This document shows, piece after piece, positions 1 through 10,818 of a DNA stretch of 64,000 bases. A program made the position numbers and the translations under genes. Where the stretch lies: the NCBI GenBank assembly GCA_038277395.1, contig CM076193.1, positions 174,384,711 through 174,448,710 of the forward strand, in the 5' to 3' direction. Source of the DNA: Dryocosmus kuriphilus (Eukaryota > Arthropoda > Insecta > Hymenoptera > Cynipidae). The notes beneath the pieces were generated by a model. The model searched no databases. It saw nothing but the letters and a program-made list of their open reading frames with translations, and had not been told where the DNA came from. Within the stretch, counting starts at the first letter, position 1; each line of letters begins with the position of its first letter.

Positions 1-836
1 GGACTCACGTTAATAAAGCACCCCAAAGGGAGTAGAGCCCACTACGTCCTCGTCGTTACTCCTGGGTTATGCTAAAACTAGGGGTTATCATTTAAAAAAC
101 ATACATGTATGGGTGAAGGTCAAATCCAAGGTCATAACAATGTAACCTCCAACAAATCGAACAACTGTTGTAAAGGTTTATTTTCATAAAACGACCCCCG
201 GCCCAGGTTCTCCCACCTCAATGCTGACTCTTTTAGCAGGAATTTTGACCCATACGCGTCACTTTTACCTCTAAAGATGGGCACATATCTCAACGTAAAA
301 TTTCTCGCTCTTTCAGAATCTAAAGTAAAAAATAGGGGTTTCTATTCAAAGAACGAAAGATGACCTTCAAATGACATTGATTCTTGACCTCAGGGTCAAG
401 GGCAAGGTCACCATCAGTTGGCCCCCTCTGTAACCTACAATTTTTGTCCTAAACATTTTTCTCCTACCCTTATGGTTAACAAATGTTGTAAAGGTTTATT
501 TTCACAGAACGGCCCCAGGCCCAGGTTCTCCCACCTCATTGCTGACTCTTTTAGCAGGAATTTTGACCCATACGCGTCAATTTTACCTCTAAACATGGGC
601 ACATATCTCAACGTAGAATTTCTCGCTCTTTCAGAATCTGAGGTAAAAAATAGGGGTTTCTATTCAAAAAACGAAAGATGACCTTCAAATGACATTGATC
701 CTTAACCTCAAGGTCAAGGGCAAGGTCACTATCAGTTGGCCCCCTCTGTAACCTACAATTTTTTGTCCTAAACATTTTTCTCCTACCCCTATGGTTAACG
801 AAATAATTGACTGGTTAAATTAAAATGACACTATTG
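1..836 (+). mobile_element. 3' part of a DD41D Tc1/mariner-like element (copy a0), cut by the window edge
   Basis: The window opens inside the GGACTCAC / GCACCCCAAA minisatellite and its tail (about 28-85), which lie just after the transposase gene in the copies at 837-1997 and 7860-11954. The rest is subterminal sequence with CAAGGTCA-type motifs and the phrase CCCCCTCTGTAACC. It ends near 836 at TTAAAATGACACTATTGG, which aligns in direct orientation with the right end of the next copy (about 1970-1997). The transposase gene of this copy would lie left of the window. It could also be an internal duplication of the next element. Confidence 0.55.
166..801. repeat. 318-bp tandem duplication inside the transposon end
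   Basis: Two head-to-tail copies, about 166-483 and 484-801, are nearly identical. Both start TGTTGTAAAGG and carry TTTTAGCAGGAATTT, GGGCACATATCTCAACG and AAAAAATAGGGGTTTC at matching offsets. The repeat lies in the subterminal region of a DD41D element and carries CAAGGTCA motifs. Small ORFs here are by-products of the repeat. Confidence 0.85.
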
Positions 837-837
837 G

Positions 838-1210
838 AGAACGTTAACTAGCAACAAGACAGAGAATTTAGTTTCAACAAGATGGTGGTCCGCCACATTT
901 TGCACCCATCGTACGTGTATTTTCGAACTTACAATTCAATGAGAGATGGATTGGAAGAGGAGGTCCAATCGAATGGCCCGCCTTTTCACCAGATCTAACA
1001 TCACCTGATTTCTTTCTTTGGGATTATATTAAAAATGTAGTGTTTGCTCAGCGACCCACAGCAAGAGAAGATCTGATGGAAAGGATTCGGACAGCCTGCG
1101 CAGCCATTTCTTGAGAAACTTTGCTCAAAACTGTAGACAGTTTTGAAAGACGTCTACGTTTTTGTCTTGAAGCTAATGGAGAGCATTTTGAACATTTCAT
1201 CCGTGGCTGA
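838..1210 (+). pseudogene. DD41D transposase, C-terminal catalytic fragment
   Basis: Cut-and-paste transposase of the IS630-Tc1-mariner superfamily; such enzymes act in the nucleus on the element's inverted ends. The frame shows FQQDGGPPH (second catalytic D), RWIGRGGPIEWPA, and SPDLTSPDFFLW (third D). I count 41 residues between the second and third Asp, the spacing of the DD41D group. An in-frame stop follows CAAIS (about 1112), and the C-terminus ends in an EHFEHFIRG-like string. The DNA-binding half and first catalytic Asp are absent. Not functional. Confidence 0.85.
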
Positions 1211-1218
1211 TTTTAACA

Positions 1219-1480
1219 CAGGTAGCAATGGTGAGAGGCAAGACTCACGGGGAATAAGCACCCCAAACGTGATAGGCAAGTGGACTCACGGTAAACAAGC
1301 ACCCCAAACGTGAGAGGCAAGGGGAGTCACGGTAAACAAGGACCACAAACGTGAGAAGCAAGGGGACTCACGGTAAACAAGCACCTAAACGTGAGAGGCA
1401 AGGGGACTCACGGTAAGTAAGCACCCCAAAGGAAACAGAACCTACTACGTCCACGTCGCTGTTTCCGGGTAATGCTAAAA
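1219..1480 (+). repeat. 41-bp minisatellite (about five units) plus conserved tail
   Basis: Units read GTGAGAGGCAAGGGGACTCA, then CGGTAAACAAGCACCCCAAA. Each has GTGAG/CTCAC arms that could pair as a small hairpin. After the last unit comes a tail containing CTACGTCCACGTCG and GGGTAATGCTAAAAGT. The same unit and tail recur at 11399-11525 and 38010-38275. It starts right after the transposase stop codon. Confidence 0.9.
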
Positions 1481-1997
1481 GTAAGGTTCTAAGAGCTTTT
1501 TAAACAGTTGCCCTTTATTTTACTTCTCTTGAAAAGTCTCTTTTTGGCTTTTAACCTTTAAATGACCTTGACAATTTACCTGCAGGTCAAGATGGTCAAG
1601 ATGGTCCACACTTTTATATTCTATCGACTTGCTAAAAGCATCTTGAACGTTTGCTATTCTCAGAAAACCAATTAATTCAAAAAAAGAGCATATGACCCTT
1701 TTTAGACACTTTTCCTTGATATTTGATCTTTCTAAGGTCACGAAAGCAAATTTCTCATAAGACTTTTTTGACGTAAAATTTTCCGCTCTTTTCAAATCCG
1801 GAGTCAAAAATAGGGGTCTCCATTTAAGAAAGTCATCTTGAGCCTCAAATGTCCTTCCAAATTGACCTCAAGGTCAAAATTGATGGTACAGTCTTCTGTC
1901 CCCCTCGGTCCTGGTCAACGTTTGTTCGAACAATTTTTTTCGTAAATAAAGTATTTTAGAAGATATTTGGGATGATAGATTAAAATGGGACACTGTG

Positions 1998-2794
1998 TAT
2001 AAATCCTTCTATATCGTAGCAAAATTGTGTAATTAAATGCATTATTATACTTTATCCTATCTTTCGTAGGGTGGTCACCCCTATAGGAAAATTATTATAG
2101 GTAAATCATTCTATGTCTGTATGTAATAATTGTTCGCCTAAACTATTTGACTAACAAGAAGAGGTCACCAATTGGTCACACGGATTTGTCTGGGTCTTCA
2201 TACAGTGAAAATATATCGAAATCTATTAGAATTGTATTCTTCCATTCCCTCCAATGGGCTGTAGTTTCGGAGATATGAAGGTTTGAATATTTAATTAAAA
2301 GTAGTGCTTTTATGTAAGTATCAAACACACAGTAGACGAGAGTTTTTTCGAATCATTTTTTTATATTTTTGCAGAAAAGGCTGGTGTAAACAATGACATA
2401 CTTCGGACAAATTAAACATCGATTCATCACTATACTAATTTTCTATAATGATTAAACTAAATGAAGGAACTTCATCTATAATGAAAATCTGTATTCTTTT
2501 TGTGTGAACTAATTAATTCCATACGTTTTTTCAGTCTCAGGCAAATGCGTGTCTCTGTTTGGGGTCTTCTGCATGTAAGGAAATAAAAACCAAGTCTTGT
2601 TGACTGTTTCCGAAAAATAGAAGACTGTCTAGACGTTTGCGAAAGTTTGAAGCCTTGAGAATCATAATAAATTGACACAGTAATGTAATTATTATTTAGT
2701 TGCAACATTTTTGTACCACTTTAAATCGCAAACAATATTTTATATTAGTTTAACAATTCAAAGATAAATGAATTCATGCTTGTGGAGAATTGTG
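1998..2794. other. No recognisable gene
   Basis: AT-rich sequence between the DD41D element and the exon-like ORF. A pyrimidine tract ending TTTTTGCAG near 2375 could pass as a splice acceptor, but no convincing exon follows. The minus-strand ORF at 2472-2708 shows no recognisable domain. Confidence 0.6.
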
Positions 2795-3363
2795 TCATTC
2801 ACGAGGGATTAAACGCACTACATTAAAGTTATCATAGATATAGTTCTTATTTCCTGTTGGAATTTCCTTGGCTTCTCGTGGAGTCAATGGGTAAGCTTTG
2901 CCTTCTACCGTTCTTAATTTCACCCGCAATCCTTCCGTGTCGTACATTCCGCGAAGACACGAATTAGAAGTCAATATTGCAAAGACGTCACCATCGAATG
3001 TCGTTATTACTCTTTGTGTTCCGGCTGGCATGGGCCCATAACGATCACCTCCTGAATACAATTGAACTGGCGCGTCGGCAGGAAAACGGTATTTTCGAAT
3101 TTCGAGTAGCTGATTCGGATTACTTTTCGGAATTAGCCGAATAAGTTTCAGGTCATTAGTATGAAAAAGCTGGATATGATGAGCAGACAGGGGTGTGTAA
3201 CGAGGAGGAGATATGGTTCTTGGACGAGGGGGAGATCTGGACCTGGAACGAAGACGAGAAGTGGCGGGAGGAGGACAGTCAAGAGAATAAGAAGTACTAG
3301 GATGAGGAACACCAGGAATTTCGGTACCACTGGGGGAAACGCTCGAACTGTGAACTTATCTCT
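2795..3363 (-). CDS. Exon-like ORF with an SR-type linker and an unknown C-terminal domain
   Basis: Not assigned to a family. The minus frame is open for about 189 codons, from 3363 down to a stop at 2795, with no obvious ATG at its start, so it looks like a 3' exon or a truncated gene. The first third is Ser/Pro/Arg-rich (RSRSRSPPRPR). The rest has a compact conserved look: KLIRLIPKSNPNQLLEIRKY, YSGGDRYGPMPAGTQRV, ITTFDGDVFAILTSNSC, then a second VVRLIPRE at the end. Pyrimidine-rich sequence ending TTTTTGTTGCAG lies immediately upstream and could be a splice acceptor. Host exon or part of a mobile element are both possible. The mariner at 3417-4662 sits just upstream and may have cut it. Confidence 0.45.
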
Positions 3364-3416
3364 GCAACAAAAAATAGAGGATTAACGTTTTTTGCAGTCC
3401 ATATTCTTTTGTTATT

Positions 3417-4662
3417 CGAGGCACGTCCAGAAAGTAAGTGTACTGGTACTCTGACAGTTGCAGGAATTACTTTTTCGGCATGTTGGCAACACTGTCGCGT
3501 AGCCTGACCCCTTGTTGAAAACCCTTGACGCAGTAGCATCTCTCGCAAAAAATGTCGGTCGTATCTTCCGCTCCAGTTGAGATTTATAATGAGGTGAAAA
3601 CTGTTTACGGTAATGAAGCTATGAATCGTACGAGTGCGTACAAGTGGTGTCGGGAATTTAAAAATGGCCATACTTCCGTGCACGACGATCAGAGGAGCGG
3701 AAGACCTTCAATTATGTCTAACGAACTTGTCGAAAAAATCGAGATTGCTGTCCGTGACGATCGCAGATTGACGTTAAATGATCTTTCTGCGATGTTTCCG
3801 CAAATCTCCAGATCCCTGTTACACGGAACAATTACAAAAGCTCTCGGATATCGGAAATTGTCTGCGAGGTGGGTCCCAGGACAGCTGACAGAACAGCACA
3901 AGTTGAATCTAGGGCAGAGCTCCAAAGAGTTTTTGGAGCGCTACGAACGCGAAGGCGATGATTTTCTCTACTCTGTTGTTACTGGAGACGAAACTTGGAT
4001 TGCCCACTACACGCCTGAAACTAAGAGGCAGTCTCAACATTGGCGCCACACCTTGTCAACCTCCGCCAAGAAATTGAAAGCCACAATTTCAGCCAAAAAA
4101 ATTATGGCATCCGTGTTTTGGGACCATAAAGGCGTAATTTTGATTGAATATCTGCCTCACGGGGAGACCATCAACGCGGCAAGATACTGCGAGACGCTGA
4201 AAAAATTGAAAAGGGCGATTCAGAATAAAAGCAGGGGCATGCTGACGAAAGGAGTCTGCCTGCTGCATGAAAATGCCAAACCTCACACGGCCAACGCCAC
4301 GAAGCAACTTCTGGACTCTTTTAGATGGGAGTTTTGAACCACTCCCCGTATTTCCCTGACCTGGCCCCTTCAGATTTCCATCTCTTCGCTTCCTTGAAGG
4401 CGCACATGGGTGGAAACAAGTTTTCAACGGACGAGGAGGAGAAGGGGGAGGTGGAGAAGTGGGCGAAAGAGCTGGCGGGAGACTTTCTCGAGGCAGGCAT
4501 CAAAAAATGGATCCCGCGGCTCGCCACTTGCATCGAGAGGGATGGTGACCATGTCAAAAAATAACTTACATATGTGCAAGTGTAACAAACTATGTTTTTG
4601 TTTTAATAAATTTTTTTGAAGCCTACATAAATTGAGTACGCTTACTTTTTGGACGTGCCTCG
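3417..4662 (+). mobile_element. DD34D mariner element, copy 1
   Basis: About 28-bp imperfect terminal inverted repeats, CGAGGCACGTCC... on the left and ...GGACGTGCCTCG on the right, enclose 1246 bp with one transposase gene. The right flank is TA; the left flank is TT, probably a decayed TA. It shares ends and gene with the mariner at 56882-58214, so both belong to one family. Confidence 0.92.
3552..4564 (+). pseudogene. mariner transposase, frameshifted
   Basis: Mariner transposase: an N-terminal helix-turn-helix binds the inverted repeats and a C-terminal RNase H-like fold cuts DNA. Visible are PVEIYNEVKTVYGN, YKWCREFKNG and RSGRP (HTH region), VTGDETWIAHY (first catalytic D), LLHENAKPH and PDLAPSDFHLF (third D). 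The second catalytic position, normally the D of an HDN motif, is E here, and again in the other copy; the 34-residue spacing to the third D is kept. About 20 N-terminal residues present in the second copy are missing after MSVVSS. A frameshift near 4325-4337 moves the C-terminal quarter (SPYFPDLAPSDFH onwards) into another frame. Inactive. Confidence 0.92.
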
Positions 4663-4985
4663 TATCATAAACTGCTTGAGGCGACGCCACAGTGTAGCCA
4701 AAAGCACATTTGTGGACAAGAGTCTGTCTACACCCAAATTTTCAGAGGATTTTGACGCTTTTGTTTATGAAATAACCGCAAGGTTATGGGCTATATCAAG
4801 TCGTTGCGAGAGTTTAAATTTGGATAAACCAGAATTTTTTATTTAACAACAAAGTAAACAATATCTTTATCCTAAATTTTAGATGTACCTTTTTTCGTAA
4901 GAGCTGCGAATTAATTAAAGAAGAGCTTAAGTTAGTGTAATGCCTACCTAGCACTAGCTTTCTGTAGGTTAGAGTAATGAAAAAA
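4663..4985. other. Short flank with one unassigned small ORF
   Basis: After the mariner a plus-strand ORF reads STFVDKSLSTPKFSEDFDAF, then ITARLWAISSRC, and stops at 4846. It has no family I recognise and may be a remnant of whatever the mariner interrupted. The remainder shows nothing. Confidence 0.4.
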
Positions 4986-5640
4986 ATTGTTTATAATGTT
5001 TTAAGCAAATTAATGAACAAAAGCCATTTATTGTGATTTGTAATGAGTACTTGTTTGAAATTCTCAGCTTTTATATAGAATATGAGAGAAATGTATGCCT
5101 CATTATTATTATTTAAAAAAATTTGCTGCTTGACCGTTTGATTTAAACAATTTTTATAAACAAATACACAGTTTTCGTATATCACAATGAATAGACTCCA
5201 TTTTTTTTGCAGAATCAACAAAAAATATATTGCCAATAACGGTACGCTGTCATTTTTTTCAAATTAAAACAACTCGTAATTATTTAAACAACATGTATAA
5301 ACAAATTCACATTTTTAACATTATTCCAGGAATAGGGCCAATTTTTTCGCGGAACCTACTAAAAATGTACCGTTAGTGACTCTTAGCTGTAAGTTTGTTC
5401 AAATTGATAAAAAATATTATTGTTTAAAGAAATTTTATAAATAAATGCACATTTTGATAATTTTACCAAGATTATGCTTCATTTTCTTTATGAATTCAAC
5501 TAAAAATGTAGTTCCAATGACTCTTTGGTATGATACTTTCCCAACGGATAAGAGAAGTTAATTATTTAAACAATTTTTATAAACAAATGTACATTTTGAT
5601 CACTTTGCAGGAATAGGCTTTTTTCACTTTTTAAATTTAA
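4986..5640. repeat. Left end of the Transib-like element: about 140-bp tandem units
   Basis: About 4.5 degenerate units, each with TTTTTATAAACAAAT, CACATTTTGAT and CAGGAATAGGC, recur at roughly 138-143 bp spacing. The right inverted end (19815-20037) has one to two units in opposite orientation. Subterminal tandem units in inverted ends are a recurring theme of this window. Confidence 0.75.
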
Positions 5641-5772
5641 CTTAATTTAATTTATATCTATATATATTTCTTTTAAATTTATATATAATATTTTTTATTT
5701 AATTTTTTCACTTTCATTTTATTTTATTTTTTTCTTTTTTTTCTTTTTTTCAAGAAACTTCTTTAAGGAAAG

Positions 5773-5930
5773 TTAAATTTTTACCAATAATTCTTCAGCA
5801 TCATCCGACAGGGCTCTCCTTTTTCTTTTATCTTTAACCCTTGAAGAGCTAATCGTAGGATCTGTAGTTATCAGGAGCTAATGAATGATGTCATTACTTG
5901 TCAGTACTCGATTCGAAATTCTGCTATTTT
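5773..5930 (-). pseudogene. Transib/RAG1-like transposase, C-terminal piece
   Basis: Minus-strand reading gives QNSRISNRVLTSNDIIH, a stop, then LLITTDPTISSSRVKDKRKR and EELLVKI before the terminal TAA (5773-5775). This is the C-terminal tail of the transposase whose preceding part ends at about 13722. About 7.8 kb of element X lies between them. One in-frame stop. The poly-T-rich stretch 5640-5772 is the 3' flank. Confidence 0.6.
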
Positions 5931-5939
5931 GGCACCTAG

Positions 5940-6925
5940 CCATCATAATCAAATTTTTTCCATGTCATAATTTAGGGCTTATTTAGTGCTAATTTTGGAC
6001 CGCAATCGCAAATTTTGTTCTTTTGAGTTTTTCGAAAAAACATGCGTTTGTGTTGGCTTCACGTCAAGCTGGCACAACCGCATATGTTGAAAAATAAAAA
6101 AATTGCATTATTTAAAATTGCATAATTTAGGGCTTATTTTGTGCTAATTTTGGATCGCAATCGCAAATTTTGTGCTTTTGAATTTTTCGAAAAAAAAGTG
6201 ATTGTCCTGGCTTGATGTAAGGCTGGCACAACCGCATATGTTAAAAGTAAAAAAATTGCATTTTTCAAAATTGCATAATTTAGGACTTATTTAGTGCTAA
6301 TTTTGGACAGCAATCGCAAGTTCTGTGCTTTTTGCATTTTCCCAAAAAAAGCGATTTTGTTGTCTTTATATCAAGCTGGCACTACCACATACGTTAAAAA
6401 GTGAAAAATTTGCATTTTTTTAAATTGCATAGTTTAGGGCTTATTTAGTGCTAATTTTGGACCACAATCGCAAATTTTGTGCTTTTGAATTTTCTCGAAA
6501 AAAAGCGATTTTTTTGTCTTCACGTCAAGGTGGCACAGCCACATATGTTAAAAAATGAAAAATTTGCATTTTTTAAAATTGCATAATTTAGGGCTTATTT
6601 AGTGCTAATTTTGGACCACAATCGCAAGTTCTTTGCCTTTGAATTTTTCGAAAAAAAAGTGATTGTGCTGGCTTGATGTCAGGCTGGCACAACCACATAT
6701 GTTAAAAAATTAAAAAATTGCATGTTTTAAAATTGCATAATTTAGGGCTTCTTTAGTGCTAATTTTGGACCGCAATCGCAAGCTTTGTGCTTTTGAGTTT
6801 TCTCGAAAAAAAGCGATTTTGTTTTCTTCACGTCAATCTGGCACAACCACATATGTTAACAAATGAAAAATTTGCATTTTTTAAAATTGCATAATTTAGG
6901 GCTTATTTAGTGCTAATCTTGTGAA
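5940..6925. repeat. About 155-bp tandem array in the left end of element X
   Basis: At least six units contain TTTAGGGCTTATTTAGTGCT, CAATCGCAAATTTTGTGC, CGTCAAGCTGGCACAACC and ACATATGTTAAAAA. Unit starts fall near 5972, 6122, 6281, 6429, 6584, 6738 and 6890. The right end of X has only about 1.5 units (13470-13722), inverted. Unit number thus differs between the two ends of one element. Confidence 0.9.
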
Positions 6926-7722
6926 AAAATGATTGATTTCCCTGATTTCGTATCAGCTGGAGTACACCAAAACTAGGCACGAATTTTGTTGAGACAGAAT
7001 GAAACTTGTTACATGTTTTCTTGTTTGATTACAAAAATTTTGGGCTTTTTTTTCGAAAAATGTGCTGAGTATATTCAAAAAAAAATATACGCTTTAGAAA
7101 CTACTAAATAAAAATGGTTCAAAATATCAGAGAATTGAAAAGGGTGTTTTTGTGGGTGTTTTCTAGGAGAACTTCTTTAAAGTGCTTCCCTGACACTCAA
7201 TATTTGGCATAATATTTAAATACTTTCCATTTTAAAGATCTCCGTTTGTATTATTAATACATGTGCAATGAAAGCTTCCTCGCACTAATTGCGGAAATTT
7301 TCGTGCTCTATTCGGGCCTAAACTTTGTGATCCCTATCTGTCCTCCGTACTCTCAATAACAATTCACACTCTATACCTGACACATACCACTGTCTAAACC
7401 CAGTCGCCAGTTTACCTAGGCCAATTCATTTTTGTGATCTAAAGATAATAGCGTGAAGCCATGTGCGATCCAACATTCCATCAGATGAAATAAGAAGCCC
7501 TAAATACTTCTTGGGCTCCTATTTCGTACTTTTGGGCCTTTTGCTTTCCTTGGCCAATAGGAACCACTCTCAATTACTCCTTCCAATTTTTCAAGAGTGG
7601 GAGAATTTTTTTTTGCAACCCGAGTTATGCTAATATTGATAATCTTCAGCAGTTACATTTTGGTTTTTGTGCTATGATTTTTCTCGTGTGTTTGTTTTTA
7701 CGTTTATTTGTGATAAAAAAAA

Positions 7723-7857
7723 ATGACTTCGTGTAATGCTGGACGGAAATCTTGTTTTTATTACGACGAGAAACAACCAAATTAAAGAATAAGTTCGATG
7801 AGGTTTGGGTGAAGTTTTCACAGGAACTGGGTGGGACACTATAATCTGAAAACTTTA
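7723..7857 (+). pseudogene. Element X gene, 5' part (cut by the DD41D insertion)
   Basis: An ATG at 7723 opens MTSCNAGRKSCFYYDEKQP, then a stop or frameshift. The neighbouring frame continues NKFDEVWVKFSQELGGTL up to the TA at 7858 where the DD41D element begins. The frame picks up again at 11957. It probably encodes the N-terminus of the element's own protein. No domain recognised. Confidence 0.4.
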
Positions 7858-8476
7858 TACCGGGTGTCTAAAAAGTCCCGGAACGGTTGAATATTTCCTC
7901 AGGTAAAATATTTTTCTAAAAAGTGAAGGTCATTCCTGAAGTAAATTTCAACATGGAATTCAATGATGCCCTTCATTTTGACCTTTATGTTGACCTTCAT
8001 GGCTTTTTGAAGGTCAACTTTGTATTCTTAAATGGAAACCCCCTTTTTTTACATCTGAAATCGATACAGCGGAAAATTCTACGTTCAGGTACGTACCCAA
8101 GTCATAAGTCAATTGTAACGTTTAAGGTCAGTTAGAGGTTATTTGAAATTAACAAAGTTTTCCAAGAGGTCAGTGCAATTCCTGAAGTAAATTTCAACGA
8201 GATATTCATTGTTGAGCTCTGTATTGACCTTGGTTACAGCGTTTTGAATATTGTAAAATCATAAGGAAATTTTTCGTTATAAGTTCCAGGTGTTCTGGTG
8301 AGAGTTCTGTTCCTCCCCAAAGAGTTATACAGTCCCTATACCGTTTTTCGATACCTGAGTCAATACCTAAGGCGATACCATATGTCCTACACCGTTTTTC
8401 CATACGAATATTACGAATCGAAACTAAATTTACGTATTACGAGTCCATACTTACTATCTTTCGCTAAAAGATTATT

Positions 8477-8987
8477 ATTGCGCAAGCTAAACTTTCGGAA
8501 CGAGAGGGGGTATCTGTATTAATGATGCGTGGTTGGCGAGATCGAGTTCGATGTTATGATCAAGATCCTTTGCTTTTTAATCGCACTTTTCGTAATGGAG
8601 AAGGGCTAAATCCTGTTTCAAAACCAACAATTGAAAGAACTGCAAGGCGCTTTATGAATCATGGATCTATCAAAGACCTTCAGAGAACTGGTCGGCCAAC
8701 ATCTGCAGGATCTGAGGAGATGCAGATGGACATAGCCCAAGCAATTGTTGAAACCCCACACCTTAGTTTACGTCGAGCTAGTGATCAGCGCGAAGTTGCT
8801 CCTGAGACAGTGCGAAATATTTTAAAAAGCATTAATTTGCATCCTTTCAAAGTTCATCAGGTACAAGAGCTCAGTGAAGACAATCCTGATCGTCGGGTTG
8901 AATTTTGTGAAATTATGATGGACAGAATTGATAGAGACCCTCTTTTCTTGTACAATACAGTATTTTCAGATGATGCTACTTTCACTT
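8477..8987 (+). pseudogene. DD41D transposase copy b, N-terminal half (split by a solo LTR)
   Basis: The frame is open from about 8477 (AKLSEREGVSVLMMRGW). First in-frame ATG is at 8522, but homology with the copy at 20927-21999, which starts MASLTEQERVSLLMMR, suggests the original start was a little upstream. Domains: an N-terminal HTH (about residues 1-75, KPTIERTARRFMNHGSI, RTGRPTS), a second helical segment (ETVRNILKS, HPFKVHQVQEL), then FSDDATF with the first catalytic Asp. The LTR enters five codons later at an ACTT duplication. The reading frame is exactly continuous across the duplication site into 10819, so the gene was intact when the LTR arrived. Confidence 0.88.
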
Positions 8988-9149
8988 TGTAACGGTCTTA
9001 CTTTTTCTACTCTTGCCTAAACTAACCTAACGGACGCTTCAGTCTAAGCCAGGGTCAGGTTTTAAGGAAAGATAGGCATTTTGTCTGAGTACAAGAGGTG
9101 CAAACTCGATTTATTTGACATCATATTTTGCATTACAGTGGTAGCGAGG

Positions 9150-9540
9150 TCTGACGGTGACAGTGTGTGTGCGTGTGTGTGTGTGTGTGAGTGTGCGGAT
9201 GTTGAATGAGTGTAGGCGTGTACGTTTGTTCAAGTTTGCGTGTGTGTGTGTGTGTGTAAGTGTGCGGATGTTGATTTAGCGTGCGCGTGTACATTTGTTC
9301 AAGTGTGCGTGTGTGTGTGTGTGTGTTCGTTCGTGGGGGTTTACAATGAGTGTATGCGGGTCGGAGTGTGCGTGTCGGGGTGTGCGTGTATCGAGACCGG
9401 ATTTACAAGTGTTCATGTGTCGCTGCCGGATTTACAAGTGTTCGTGCGTGTGTATCGGTGCCGGATTTACAAGTGTTCGTGTGTGTGTGTCGGTGCCGGA
9501 TTTACAAGTGTTTGTGTGTGTGTGTCGGTGCCGGGCTTAC
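9150..9540. repeat. GT-rich micro/minisatellite in the solo LTR
   Basis: GTGTGTGTGT runs alternate with about 40-bp units containing CGGTGCCGGATTTACAAGTG. Absent or much shorter in the other LTR copy, so it expanded after divergence. Confidence 0.85.
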
Positions 9541-9999
9541 CCCTCCCCCCTCCCCTGCGAGCGGGTGTTCTTCGTGCGGGTGTCCGGACATCGGGCACCC
9601 TGGCGGTGGCTCAGGATACGGTGCCCCCCCCCCTGGAGCGTCTCGGTCAAGGCGGGCCCTGGAACGATTATTTCAGGTGTGAGGCAGTCTTCGGTTTTCG
9701 AGGGGGCCCTCGGAGGGGCGTCGGGCTCGAGGAGGACGTTCGACCTCCCCCAGGTCGGTTTCGGTCAGGTGGGTGGGGAGGGCGAGCGCCTTTTCCCTTA
9801 TTTGGCGGTCGCGGGATATCAACGTCTCGACGGTGTTTTTTCCTGTAGCCTCCCCGAGGCCCCCCCTTTTTGTCGGCGGCCCACGACGCGTACGGAGGCG
9901 GAGGAGGTCCACCACGCTCGATGTGACTGTCAGGGAGAGTAGTAGTCTGGGATGTCGTCCGGTGCGTAGGGTTCGGTTGGTCGGTCCTCCGTGACGTAA

Positions 10000-10500
10000 G
10001 GGGACCATGGGTGTGCCCATCAATCCCCCAACGCACTAGTTTCACGGGGCCAAGGGTGTACCCATCAACCCCGAAAACCGTACACGTCGGCCGGTCGGTC
10101 GTTCAATCAGGTCGGTCCTCCGTGACGTAAGGGGACCACGGGTGTGCCCATTAATCCGCCAACGCCCTAGGTTCACGGGGCCATGGGTGTACCCATCAAC
10201 CCCGGGAACCGTACACGTCGGCCGGTCGGTTGTTCAGTCGGGTCGGTCCTCCGTGACGTAAGGGGACCATGGGTGTGCCCATCAATCCCCCAACGCACTA
10301 GGTTCACGGGGCCATGGGTGTACCCATCAACCCCGGGAACCGTACAAGTCGGCCGGTCGGTTGTTCAGTCAGGTCGGTCCTCCGTGACGTAAGGGGACCA
10401 TGGGTGTGCCCATCAATCCCCCAACGCACTAGGTTCACGGGGCCATGGGTGTACCCATCAACCCCGGGAACCATACACGTCGGCCGGTCGGTCAGGTCGG
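10000..10500. repeat. 130-bp tandem repeats with paired dyads in the solo LTR
   Basis: Four units at about 130-bp spacing (GGGTGTGCCCAT near 10011, 10140, 10269, 10399). Each unit has two dyad sites, ATGGG-TGTG-CCCAT and ATGGGT-GT-ACCCAT, about 50 bp apart, then CGGCCGGTCGGT and GGTCGGTCCTCCGTGACG. The other LTR copy keeps two such units with diverged sequence but the same dyads (ATGGG-AGCA-CCCAT). Confidence 0.9.
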
Positions 10501-10818
10501 TCCTGGGGAATGGCAAGTGTAGGGAGGCCTACTCTTTACGATGCCCACGTCCCTTTGCCTTCCGTGGGGGGCAGAAACCCATAGAAAGGAAGAGGGTTTG
10601 AGCCTCACCGGATGAGAGCTCCCCGAGGTACTCGGAGAGTCGCACCCGCCGCGACTGGCGATTCTCGTCGTGCCTCTCGTATTTAGCGACTTGGTGCCTC
10701 GTCGTGTTCAGTCAGCGGGGATGAGCGTGATGGGAGAGTCAGTCATGCGCTCGCAAGTCCGCCTTGCGAGCGGCAACCCAAAGTGTGTATGTGCGAGCGT
10801 ACGTGCTCGTCACAACTT

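Larger units (their letters stand above)
837..1997 (+). mobile_element. 5'-truncated DD41D (rosa-like) element, copy a
   Basis: A transposase C-terminal half (838-1210) is followed by a minisatellite, the CTACGTCCACGTCG tail and a right inverted end closing at GGGACACTGTG, next to TA (1998-1999), the target dinucleotide of Tc1/mariner elements. The left half is missing: coding similarity starts abruptly at about 838, exactly where copy a0 ends. Copy a0 may therefore have inserted into or recombined with this element. Confidence 0.7.
8988..10814. mobile_element. Solo LTR, 1.83 kb, with 4-bp target duplication
   Basis: Starts TGTAACGG and ends CGTCACA (TG...CA termini), flanked by ACTT on both sides (8984-8987 and 10815-10818). 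It is much more GC-rich than its surroundings. It contains a GT-rich array (9150-9540), four 130-bp units (about 10000-10500) and a promoter-like stretch near 10680. No internal retroviral genes are present. A second, diverged member lies at 59875-60917. Orientation is not settled. ORFs here (Cys/Val-rich or Pro/Arg-rich) are low-complexity artefacts. Confidence 0.88.

Noticed and set aside
1219..1440. CRISPR-like array (regular repeats with palindromic arms)
   Set aside because: Units are contiguous and the stretches between arms are not unique spacers; the context is eukaryotic transposons. It is a minisatellite.
9240..9942. Cys/Val-rich overlapping ORFs
   Set aside because: Product of the GT-rich array in the solo LTR; all frames are open because of the repeat, and no domain is present.
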